Below are positions 1 through 11,200 of a DNA stretch of 47,991 bases, one piece after another. The notes beneath the pieces were generated by a model. That model was given only the letters and a program-made list of their open reading frames with translations, did no database searches and was not told the DNA's origin. The DNA is from Nemertoderma westbladi (lineage: Eukaryota; Xenacoelomorpha; Nemertodermatida; Nemertodermatidae), in contig JAUCBJ010000464.1 in NCBI GenBank assembly GCA_032718475.1, positions 1 to 47,991 of the forward strand, in the 5' to 3' direction. How positions within the stretch are numbered: position 1 is the first letter of the stretch; each line of letters begins with the position of its first letter. Position numbers and translations under genes: made by a program.

Positions 1-3000
1 AGGCCTATCGTGGATACCGGTATGCAGTTTACACTTATAGTGTATATATAAGTATAATTATTAACTGGAATTAATTACAGAATACCGGTATGATTTCAGC
101 ACAAATATAAATATTATAATAGGCCTATCGTAAATACCGGTATATCAATTATTTTAGAATAATTGAATTTCTGAACTTTAGGGTTACTTGGTTACTTTAA
201 CTTACTTTATTACCGTTATTTAAGCAGTAGTCCAACTGATATTGAGACCTAATTGTTGTATGGCAGGCCTACTATTTATAAATCGTTTGAGTTGATTTAT
301 AATATATATATACCCGTTTTAATGGGTTTTGTCAATGTTTGAAATAAATGTTATTATTTCTGGGGAGCAATCACTACACAAAGCGGTGCGCTTTCAGTGA
401 AGTGCTACTTATAGGACACTAAAACAAATAATTCTAATTTACCTAAGTTACTTAATACTACAAATTACGTACAATTCGGGTGAGATTACAATCTCTAAAT
501 AAACACAAAAATTTACAAAAACACAAAATACGAATTTTCAGGGTAATTTTACAAGAAGTCTACAAACCAGCCTAACAAAGGGTTAGAAATCTGGTTATTA
601 CAACGGACAGGTTACTACGGTATTTGAAAATAATAAGTAGTAGTAAATACACTGCGCTGTCCAGATAGGAAAATACCACCGCCTGACGACCTATAGCTGT
701 ATCGCTATAGGTACTACGTTATGTATCACGGAGTGTTCCTACCTAGAAGTTAATAGAGCTAACGTACGTGCCTATCAACCACTTTACAACACAAATATAA
801 TGCCTACACTAATTACTTTCGGAAAGTACTGTACACTAAACCCTAAATTAGGTACAAGTACTTGTATAACAAATAATCAGTAGTTAAAAATACTTGAACA
901 GCTAAAAGAACCACGGTATCTGCTGGAGTGACCGGTGCACAAAATCACCAGTCTTTACCTACGCCGAGCAGCCCGTATAGTACCGGGGTTAGTTTAACTA
1001 TAACGGTATGTATAACAAACACAATTACTGTAGGAATAAACTTGGGGATATGAATGTTGCGAATAATCGCATAAACTCTGAATAATAAATATTACGCTAC
1101 GCGTACAGACCATTCAAACAAAATGCAGACCAAATACTGACAGACTACTATCAAGCCTAAACAAACTACGGTATATGTAGACTCCGAAATGGTTAAGTAG
1201 TATGCGTTCTAACCCAGTAGTACGACTTATTCTTTAGATGGGGGTTTACCTTACAGCTTTTGCTGCCCCTACTTCATAACCGTTCTTTATCGGACAGATG
1301 CTTTACACACACCGAAATTTCCTCAAACCCAACAGCAGCCAGACAACTATCCAGCCTACAAATTATCTAAATAAATTATACGCTACCTGTACAGACTACA
1401 CAAACAAAGTACAGACTAAACGATGGCAGACTACTCTCAAGCCTAAATAAACTACAGGACATGCAGACTCCGAAATGATTAGGTAGTATGCGTTCTAACC
1501 CAGTAGTACGACTTATTCTTTAATTGGGGGTTTACCTTACAGCTTTTGCTGCCCCTACTTCCTAACCGTTCTTTATCGGACAGATGATCTACACACACTG
1601 CAATCCGTTCAGACTTAACAACAATCAGACAACAGTCAAGCCTACAAATTATCTGTACAATCTGAGCGGGCTTACACGCCTTCTGCTCAATACTGGCCTA
1701 CAAATAAATAAAACTGACAGAAATAGGCCTAAGTAAAATCCCAATAAAAACCAGGCGTCCCCGATTAATTATTAAGACCTACCGGCTTATAATTATCAAA
1801 ATCGAATAATACTGCTGTACCTGTACTGCTATATGTACCGGTCCGGGTGGTTAGGTAGTCAGGCCTACTCGGTACCGGTTGCCGGTACTTCTGCTTTATT
1901 GCCTACTGCAATACAGAAGCTATATCCGTTATTGTTCGCACTTTCAGACCTTTGACAGTTTAACCCACCAAATTAGGATGTCTTCTAGATAATAAATCAC
2001 TTTTAGCCTCTGACAAGTATTTGATTCACTACACTAGTCGAAACCAATCGGTGCGCGATCATTCACCCGCTGGATATACCCGGGAGATTGGGTTCGACGG
2101 CTTAATCGTATTGCTATGTAAGCCTAATGTATTATTCGACTGACAGTATTATATAATCTCTGACAATATTATTCACCTTCGGGGAATATTAACAGTTCCT
2201 TTAGGACGTGGCGCTCTATCTATAAAAACAGAGTTATGACTTAAACTACTCACAACGATATGGCCTAATTACAATTCACATATATGGCGCATTCTTTAGG
2301 AAATGCTTCGTTATCAGTCTCACTCATACACGATGCTGCACAATACTGCACACTGATCTGCCGATCTTCACTGATTTTAGTCACATATAAAAGGAACACG
2401 GACCGAATCATGTAGGGTCTATCAAATAACATTAGATTCACTTCAACCCACTTTAACATAAGTCACAATCGTTATATGTAACCTTTCCCTCTTACCTTCG
2501 GTATATCAAGAATATTGGGTTTTCGGGGTTATTTATCGTTATTCCAAATATAATAATTCATCAACCATATTATGAAGAACCGACAGTAAATAGCAGTATA
2601 ACAGTTTGGTTTGAGACAATCAGTCAGTTTAGTTTGGTATGTTATGATTAGTTATGATAACGGATATATGTCCTTATAATTAAGCCTACTAGTGTAAGGC
2701 TAAAACAGAAAAGCACAAAATATTCCCAAGCCGCTCTCTCCTGGCTCAGGACAGAATGTAAACACTGCACATAATGCATTGAGTGATTTCTAGGAAATCT
2801 CTGTACAAGAGCCATAAAAATGCTCTGATTGGCTGACTGAACTGAGAGACGCCGTAGAACAAAGAAAATCAACACGTATGAATATCAGCTGTTAACCGTA
2901 GTCATAGTAACTACTGTTCAAGAGTAGCTATCACCTTTTGCGTCACGGAATTGCCATAGAATCATCAACTATGCCTTTCACAGTACACATACGGAGGAAA

Positions 3001-3131
3001 TAGCTCTTAGATCCTCTAAAAACACCGATACAGCAATAATACGGCCTCTTACACCTATTAAATCAACTACAGAGTATTTTAATGTAAAAGATAATAAAAA
3101 TAACGGGGCAATTCAGCAAAGGCTTTTACAA
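1..3131 (-). repeat. Diverged LTR copy (left, outer) of the BEL-type element
   Basis: This stretch is colinear with 12779-15901 over its whole length. Similarity is uneven. Bases 1 to about 1780 match the right LTR closely, with scattered substitutions and small indels. Bases about 1900-3131 match only loosely. It ends (minus-strand start) at TGTAAAAG, next to a purine-rich AAGGGGGATT. Inside are the tandem units described separately. The true left edge is outside the window. The short ORFs here lie in LTR sequence and are not supported as genes. Confidence 0.7.
1081..1660. repeat. Tandem duplication (about 290 bp x 2) inside the left LTR
   Basis: Two consecutive units, about 1081-1371 and 1372-1660, share the order: a TACGCTAC start, a CAGAC-rich middle, the string GTATGCGTTCTAACCCAGTA, then a GGGGGTTTACC block. 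The same pair occurs in the right LTR at about 13877-14460, so the duplication predates the split of the LTR copies. Confidence 0.75.
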
Positions 3132-3430
3132 ATCCCCCTTAGAACCAGAGTATCCAACAGTTTAATGCCAAAGCATGATGGGATGGAGTAGTAATGCTGC
3201 AATGGCGACTACATTATACCGTATGCCATACCGGTACCTGACTATACTGGCGTGACAGTACAGCAGTAGGAATACAATTCTCCATGGTTACAAGATAACA
3301 AAGAGTAATTTATTTTAGAGGATGTAGAATAGTCATTTAATTAAAAAATGTAATTACCACAAGCACAACTTAGTTATATTCTAGAATGTAACAACTCTGG
3401 AATGTAGAGCAGAATGCGATTTTAGCTTTA
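3132..3430. other. Unassigned spacer between two LTR-derived blocks
   Basis: About 300 bp with no match to the right LTR or to the sequence just inside 4581. It begins beside the purine-rich tract abutting LTR copy 1-3131, so it may be the 3' end of an older element's internal region. No coding signal was seen. Confidence 0.4.
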
Positions 3431-4581
3431 TTTGTGTTTGCGCTTTTAAGACCTTTGACAGTTTAACCTGCCAAATTAGGATGTCTTTTAGATGATATAT
3501 AGTCTTTAGCCTATGACGAGTATTTGATACACTACATTAGCCGAAGCCAGTCTATGCGCAATCATTCACCCGCTGGATATACCCGGGAGACTGAATTCGG
3601 AAGCTTAATGATTGATGGTGTAAGCCTACTGTATTGTTCGACTGATCGTAATATATAATGTCTGACAAATATTATTCACTTTCGGGAAATATTAACAGTT
3701 CCTTTAGGACGTGGCGCTCTAATTATGTAAACAGAGTTATGACTTAAACCAGACGCAATGAGATGGCTATAGATTCACGTATATGGCGCATTCTTTAGGA
3801 GATGCTTTGTTATCAGTTACAATCATACACAATGCTGCACACCAATCTGCCGACCTTCACTAATTTTAGTCACATACAAAGAGAATAACAGACAATACAT
3901 GTAGGGCCTATAAAATAGCATTAGATTCACTTCAAACCACTTAACATAGGTCGCAATCGTTTATCTGTAACCGGTCTCTCTAACCTTTAGTATATCAAGA
4001 AGGTTGGGTGTCTGACTATTGATCAGTATTCCAAATATAATCTTCCATCAACAAATATAATGAATAACCGACAGCAAAAGCAGTAATGTTAAGTAAGATA
4101 TGCATGATATGTTTAGTAAGCATTGATAAAGTAACTCGTTAACTCGATAACAGATATACGTTCTATAATTAAGCCTACTAATGTAAGACTAAAGACTGAA
4201 ACACGGAGGTGCCAAAAGCCGGTGTTCTTAGGCTCTGGGCAAAAACATAACACTGAATTCCTGAGTTTCTGTATCCACCTCCAACACAGAGACAAAAAAC
4301 GCTCTGATTGGTCGACCGAACAACGAGAGAACAAAGAAACAAAGAAATGTCGACGTGGCAATATCAGCTGTTAGCCGTCGTCATGGTAGCGACACTGTTT
4401 TCAAGAGTATCGAGCTTATTGCGTCCCGAAATTGCGGATTATGTCCTCTAAAGTACAAATACAGAAGAAATATCCTCTAAAACATCAGTACAGTAAGGAC
4501 ACGGCCTTTTTATGCCCAGTAAACCAACTACAGAGTACTTTACGGGGAAAATAACCGGCTAATTACGCAAAAGCTTTTACA
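3431..4581 (-). repeat. Truncated LTR, nearly identical to the right LTR
   Basis: Nearly identical to 14740-15901: by eye about half a dozen substitutions, one 10-bp indel (an extra ACAATGCTGC in the right copy) and one short indel near 4470. It holds only the first 1.15 kb of the LTR (U3 side) and stops abruptly at about 3431, inside the LTR. The 82-codon ORF present in both copies (4113-4361 and 15425-15673) is conserved only because the LTRs are; I do not regard it as a gene. Confidence 0.75.
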
Positions 4582-4593
4582 CCGCTCCCAGAA
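4582..4593 (-). promoter_or_regulatory. Candidate polypurine tract of the BEL-type element
   Basis: On the minus strand TTCTGGGAGCGG lies directly before the LTR start TGTAAAAG. This is the position and composition expected for the plus-strand priming site of an LTR retrotransposon. Confidence 0.45.
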
Positions 4594-4659
4594 AATGGGA
4601 TTTAAGTCTATAAAATATAACAAATCACAGTTTCTAAAATATAAAGATACTCTAAACAG

Positions 4660-6166
4660 TTAGTCTTTCTTACACAGATGGCGTTTACGCAGTTTTTTGA
4701 GGCTAGCAAGAGTCCTTTTCTCTTTGGGGCGAGCCACTTTACTAGGAGGGCTATATATCCTGGGTGAAGGATGCAATATGATTGCATCAGAAGGTGTAGG
4801 ATTATGGTCGGGGTATCCGCCGTTTCGATATGCTTCTCCTCGAGCTGATTTTCCTCCGCTCGTAGCTGGATACGTTCATCCAAAAACTCTCGCAGAGAAT
4901 GGGGTTGTCTAAGTTCGATATCTTCTTAGAGATTCTGGATTTCACAATCGAACTGAGATAAAGACAATTCGTTTATCGCTTGGACTTGCTGTTACAACTT
5001 ACGTTTATCTGAACAAACGCAGGTTTCCTTTCTGATCTTTGTAGAATAGCGTTTAACTCGTTTGGTACAACGTTCTCCGCCACTTTGGTGACAGGTTATA
5101 TCGTGTTAAGCCGGGACGATGGTAAGGGTTAAACGGCGATATTAAATGTCCGCGTCCCAATCCGGCTAGGTAGGATGGGCTAATATCTAGGAAGCCCACA
5201 ACTGGGGTGCCACCGACTAATTGTTCAGGTAACACTAGATCTTTGAGCAGTGAGTACAGCTCGGGAGGATCCGTCATACTAATAGGATCAAGAGTCTGAG
5301 GTCTCACTAGGGAATGAGGAGCTCTGATCGAGTATTCCGAAACTCTGATCATTGGTTTATTTAAGGATCGTCTGAGTCGAACGAGCGTAGGTGATACATT
5401 GAACAAGTTTCGCTCGAAACTCCCGTAAGTATAGCGAGTAAAACCGTGTTTAAAGCAACGTCTCCGCGGATGTTTATGTCTTTCTGTTTGTTGGTGGGGT
5501 CTTGGGCATTCATCGCAATAATACCAAAAACGCACGTCGTGTAGGGGAAACGCGAGTGATCTTTCTCCAGCTTACAATATTCCTCCATCCGGTACAACAG
5601 GTAGCGATCGATCGGCGGTAAGATACACCATAGTGGAATAGAGCCGTTTGAGTTCCACCATGCGGTCATGAGGTATACCTTGAGGATATCGAGTTTCTAG
5701 ATTCTGTTGACTGGTAATATCGAGATAGGTTTCTCTCAAGAATTCCAGGTATTTGGTGGAGTCGCTGCGTTTATCCGGCTCTTCGACATCTGCACTTTCG
5801 AGTCGGTTTCGAATAGAATTTTCGTGTTCGAGTCTCAATTTATCGTTCCGCTTCCGCTGGGTATGATATTTAAATAAACCATTTCCCGTTGGTGTCTATA
5901 TCGTTCGTATCGTGTAGGTCGATAGGATGACCAGTAGTTAAGAAGTCCATATACATACCATTACGATGCGTATAGCGAGCGGTGAATTTTCTACAGTCTA
6001 ACCCACGCGCAAGTTGCTCCCGGGACATTGGCGGTTAGATATAACGACCATCGTCCTCCGTAGTAGTTGGACCAGCGTCGCCGCGTATCAAGCTATCAAC
6101 AAACGCTTGTAAAGGTAGAGTATATCTTTCCCTGATACCAAGATCATCTTCTATCAACTCAATCAT
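4660..6166 (-). pseudogene. Unrecognised, decayed coding block in the element's internal region
   Basis: Minus-strand open stretches follow each other in different frames. An ATG at 6166 opens 43 codons to a TAA at 6037-6035. The same frame continues 54 codons to a TAA at 5872-5870. The reading then moves to another frame: 5895 to a TAA at 5574-5572, and on in the same frame to 5053. A third stretch, rich in Glu, Gln and Leu, runs from about 4925 to 4608. The amino-acid composition looks protein-like, including a Cys/His/Arg-rich patch (YYCDEC followed by several His and Arg) near 5520. At least two internal stops and two frame changes argue for a broken gene. I recognise no domain; it shows no obvious signal peptide or membrane segment, and it lies where integrase or an extra 3' ORF would be in a complete element. 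Confidence 0.4.
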
Positions 6167-7811
6167 ATCTGCTATATAAGTTTATCCATATTATAATGAG
6201 TTTATATTTAGGCGAGCGGGCGTCGCTGCCTACCCCTCTCTGCCCCCGGACAGTGCGAGATCCTCAGCGCTGGTGTACTTTCGCCGATGTGCCTATCGCC
6301 AACGTCGTAGCTGCACAACGACTACAACAACCAGCACGAGCCACTCCACCGTCCGTCCCAAAGGCTTAGATATACTTCAGGTTCTTACTGGAGAGTTAGG
6401 GTTACTTTCACAATTGCGACTCGCTACTGTAAACACACCTTAGTAGTAACATTCACCTACAAACGCACAAATTCCACGTAACAGTCACAAATGGTACACA
6501 TTCTATCACACATTCGGGTCATTTGTCCGTTAGTCAAGTGCCTTCCAGAATGTCACGTTGTTATTATGTATCCTTGGATACTAGCGGTGTGCTATTTATT
6601 CCGTATGCTATTCAATACGCAAGCCCTTTATTGTTCTTTTAACTCACTTCTAATTCTAGCGTGGTTGTTGCCATGGTGACATTATGGAAAGCTAGTGGTA
6701 GAATTAGGGTAATTCTCATGCATACAGATCTGGGATGCTATTTAATAGTAAGTCTTTAATGGTCAATATCATCTTTATATATGATTTTATGAATTTTATC
6801 GGCTATTGACTCTATATTGGAGATTCTCACACTCTAACACACTTAATAGGATGAATCTCCGCTCCCGTGATCTATTAATTAATGGAATTTTGGGAATGTT
6901 ATAAATTGCATAAAATTGCAATTTATTAAATTCATTAAAGTATGAATTTAAATTTATTCCCTGAAATTTTATTATTTGATAGTTAAATTGACACAATTTG
7001 ATTCCAGAGCAGGTCTGGGGACATAGGATCCTTAATTCTATGAAAATTGTCTTTTAAGAGTATCGGTAAGTGCTACGATATCTTAATCGACTAGAATGGT
7101 TAAAGGATCTGAATTTTACAGATTTTGATTTATAGATTTGTAAATATTAAATAATTAATATTTGAGATGGGCACCAATTTATTCCAGAACTTGTCTGGGG
7201 ACGTTAACCACTGATTCTAGAATTTTGTCTTTCAAGTATATCGGTGGGTGCCGCGATATCTTAATCGACTAGAATTGCAGATGGTCAAAGGGTTTAACAG
7301 ATTTATTTTGCGTTTTACGCTACTGTTAAAGGGACATCACGCTACTATATGTATTATTTAATATACGGTATGAGAGCAATATCGCACGAAGCAATGTCAG
7401 TGTGAAGAGGCAAGTCGTTTCCAAGGTCTACCCAGAGCTTGGTTTAGCCGAGACACGAGGATCTGAACTTTGCATTCCTAATACTCTGCTTACCAATAAT
7501 ACTTAAATATAGTAGGAGCTTTATTGTACTTTAATAAGTACGGATATTTCATCTTACTGTAGTCACGTATTTATAATATGATACGGACAGTAAGGAAAGA
7601 GAAAAAGAATTATTTATCGCCGTCGCACTAAATATAATATATAAGTAATTAAGTAATAAACACTAATATATTGCACTAATCTACTAAATAATCACTAAAT
7701 AACATTCTACTAAATAAAATTAAAGAAAACGATTATAATAAAATTACATAATAATACATACATAATATAAAATAATAAAATAATGTAGTCACACACCCAC
7801 TCCGTATGTTG
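6167..7811. other. Non-coding internal region of the BEL-type element
   Basis: No open frame with recognisable content. Bases 6200-6360 are richer in GC than their surroundings; 7540-7800 is very AT-rich. Two copies of a unit of about 105 bp lie at 6997-7104 and 7177-7285, each with TTCCAGA..TGTCTGGGGAC near one end and CGATATCTTAATCGACTAGA near the other. The short plus-strand ORF at 6491-6679 has no recognisable content. Confidence 0.5.
6997..7285. repeat. Two-copy direct repeat (about 105 bp, 180-bp spacing)
   Basis: Both copies share TCTGGGGAC, AATTCTA/ATTCTAGAA, TTTTGTCTTT/TTGTCTTTCA, TATCGGT and the 20-mer CGATATCTTAATCGACTAGA. They are diverged, so not a very recent duplication. Confidence 0.6.
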
Positions 7812-8255
7812 TTACGTTATGGAGTCCCTAGATATTTGTTGGATTAGGGAGGTGGTCGTGGGAAGAGTATCTTGCCTTCCATAGTTTCCGGACAGTTTTC
7901 GGTCTCTTTCCAGTAAACATAAACGACCAGCTGGGCGATTGAGTGGTTGTGTTACTTTCTCCGCTCCCTTGGCCTGTCTAATCTTCGCCGGGTTAAGATG
8001 GGGAGGCCATTCATCTTCTTTACTTAGGAAGTCGGGTTCACCTAACCAGTCTGGAGTATCTGTAAGTTCTTGAGGAGTTGCTCCTCTGGAGGCGATGTCG
8101 GCTAGATTGATCGTCTCGGGGCAATGTCTCCATTGATCTACATTGGAGTTGATGTCGTCATTATCTGAGGAGTATGGTGTTCCCTCAGTTGGGTCGTCAA
8201 CTTCACTGCTCTCCACTTCCCGTTCACTTAATTGATATACCTGTTCTTTTGGTAA
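7812..8255 (-). pseudogene. BEL/Pao pol remnant (post-RNase H segment only)
   Basis: This minus-strand stretch follows the Gag-protease stop codon (TGA at 8258-8256) without a frame change and stays open to a TAA at 7814-7812, about 147 codons. It carries the motif WRHCPETINLADIASRG followed by TPQEL, W..EPDFL and EWP. That series matches the segment after RNase H in BEL/Pao polyproteins (typically W.H.P...NPAD..SRG..P..L......W..GP.WL......WP). The RT and RNase H core that should come before it are missing, and the integrase that should follow is not found. The protein therefore jumps from the end of protease to the tail of RNase H within about 45 codons, which implies a large in-frame deletion in the ancestor. 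Confidence 0.7.
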
Positions 8256-11200
8256 TCATTCCATAAGAGTTCTACGAGAAGGGCCAGTAAAGTACCAACC
8301 TACTCTAGTTCTTCCCGCATAAACTTGTAGAGGTTGCGGTTGAGCAGGCCGTTTCTCCAATGTCTCGAGCGCTTCATGCGCATTTGGACCGATGAGTATT
8401 TGGACTCCAGGGTAATCGGTGTTGAATCTAGGTATTTCAAACTGCTGGGTGAAATCGTCCTCATCCCAGTTATAAGGTTCCACTTGGCTGGTCGCGAAGT
8501 TCTTTATCGCTAACATTTTTACTGACCTTATGCTGTGTTCTCCTAGTTCATCCTGGGGGGTGGACAACGCACCTACATAATAATCTGCGATTACTGTAGA
8601 TTTCCAAACCTGCATAATTCCTGACATGTTTAGCTTAGTTCGGAACTTGGGTTGTCCAGCAAAGATGTCTTCGGCTAGTTCTTTGTCGATGAATGTTCCT
8701 GTACTACCGGAGTCAAGGAGGGCGTTCACTACATAACTCCTTTTAGGTCCGTGGACCCTTACCTGTACTACAGGAAATTCTCGGATTCCTACATTGGAAG
8801 GTGGTGCTTTCCAAGATGGTTGTCTGTCAGAAGTAGTTAGGGGGGGCTCGCTGTCGGTGTCTTTTTCATACGTAAGTGCTCGATACACTGCGGTATTTGT
8901 TAGGTAACAGGATTCGTTTTCGTCGGAGAATTCGTCCGTATAGAATCCTTCCATCTCAGAATATTGGTCAGTGTCGTTCACATCACTGAATTGGACATAT
9001 AGTTCGGACTCACTTACCTGACTCGGGCTGTTTCGTTCGAATTCCGTGTGCAACAAGATATGATGTTTTGCGCCGCACTTTGCACACCTTACGTCGGAGT
9101 AACAGGTTCGCCGTTGGTGTCCTCGTCTGAGGCAATTATAACACAACCGCTTATCCCACATGATTTCACGTCTGTCCTTTAGTGATTTCCCCAGGAATTC
9201 ATCACACGCACTTAAACGGTGGGGCCCATCGCACAGCACACATTTGGGCTTGATGTTACTTACTTTAACATGTGCTGTGTGGTGCACGTTCGTTCTTTCC
9301 TCGGGCTTTCTCACCTGAATTCTCTTGGGAGACGTAGGAGGAGTTTTTCTTACCTGTTCTCTCCTGTCATTGGTTCGAGACTTGAATTTAGTTACCTGGT
9401 CTTTAGGCGTTTTATTGACATAATAAGATCTTTCAGTGTCTTTCCCGCTATCCTCTCCTTGAGAAGTCTGGCTTTCGCCGTCGTCTGTATAACACACTGG
9501 TGTTACCCTTCTCCTAGAAACGGGTTTCTCACTTACCTTGTTTTCCAGTGTCTTCTCTCTGGACTGCCTTAGGAGCTGTAATTTCACTTCTCCATCTAAG
9601 AATGACATGAGATCAGCCATGGTAGGGTCTCGTCGTTGTTGTTCCATCATATATAACACTTTCTTGTCCCAGCGTGTACCTACTCCACCCTTGGGCAAAG
9701 TAGATGCTAAGGCTCCTACAACCATAGAATTCTGGTATTCATGAGACTTACCTAGCCAATCTAATTGTCTACAGATCTCCTGAATCTCATCGGAAAACTC
9801 TATAATCCCGCTGCTAAGAAACTTTCGGGGCGCCATTAATTTTGCATACAAATACCTAGCTATGTTATTCCTATTACCATACCTGATGTTTAGTGTATCC
9901 CAAACTTGTCTTAATCCGTCTGGATGTCCAATAAACTTTAGCGCCATTAACTTGGGAGATCCTTCCAAGCACTCGATGAGGAATCTAAGTTTCTCTCCAT
10001 TAGATAGCACAGAGTTCTGTATGTTATCTTTGTAATATTCATTAAAAGGTAACCATTTCATCTCATCTCCATTGAACTTGACGATCTCTCCCACCTTTAC
10101 CGCTTGCCGGGCTTCGGTTCTAGCCATTTGACGCGTAAAACTTTCTTGGGCCATCGTGTTATTTAATATCGAGTTATCGGTATATAAATTTCTCGGATTA
10201 TGATCCGGTCTATAGGGAATATCATTATCAACAGGTCTATAATTACTCTTAATAGGGTTCACTATAGGAGTTTCTACTTCGCTAGCAGTATAGATGCGTG
10301 TAGGCTCCACACCTTGCGCATGAGATACTTCAGACCTAACAGGTTGACACATTGTTACAGGGGGTGGTGGTATACCCTTTTGTGTATTTACTAATTTATC
10401 GCGTTCTAGCACGATACTTTGCTGCACTTCTTGCAACTCTAGCCTACTTTCCCTTACTGTGCCCTTGAATTGCTGAACGGTCTCCTGCATCTGTCCGAGC
10501 AGGAGATCCATCCCCCGTCGTCTCTCATCCACCCATTCGACCGCCGAAGCGGGATTCGCCAACGTTGTAGCGGGCGGACGAGGGACAACGGGCGACAAAT
10601 CTTGAATATTTCGCTCGGAGTCCAGGGCATGAACTGTCTCATGGGCTGTTCTGCTGGGCACAGGTAGCTTGGTACTGTGCAAAGGGAATTTAGAGGTAGG
10701 TTCAGGGAGTACAGGTGTCTCTATCACCGAAGGGGTGATTTCAAGAACAGGCCTAATTATTTCAGGCTCATCTACTATAGTAGGGAGTCTTTCTATTGTA
10801 ATTATTTGGTCTGTGGGTTCTGTACTACCTAAGTTGGTGTTATTTAGTTGCCTTCTAACAGCTGGAGGCAAATCAGGCAATTTCTGACGGTGGGATGTTC
10901 TTTTACGTCTGCTTAGACGAGATCTATTTCCTTTGCCTTCAGTATCGGTGGTATCGCCTTCCTCAGATGATGTATATCCCTGTCTTTTGGGGGTAGATCG
11001 ATTCATCATCTGCATATTACTAGCTGTTAACTGTTTATTTATGCAGTCTTGATTCTCCTGAATATTTTCCAGTTCTAATTGGGCGATCTCTTCAGCCGCT
11101 ACCCGTTCTGCTTCTGCCGCTGCCATTGCCGCTTTTCTTTCCATTTCGGCTGCTTTTCTTTTCGCTTCTGCCTCTGCCGCTGCTGCTTTTCTTTCCATTT

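Noticed and set aside
4113-4361. 82-codon ORF identical at 4113-4361 and 15425-15673
   Set aside because: It is identical only because it lies in two nearly identical LTR copies; the third, diverged LTR does not preserve it.
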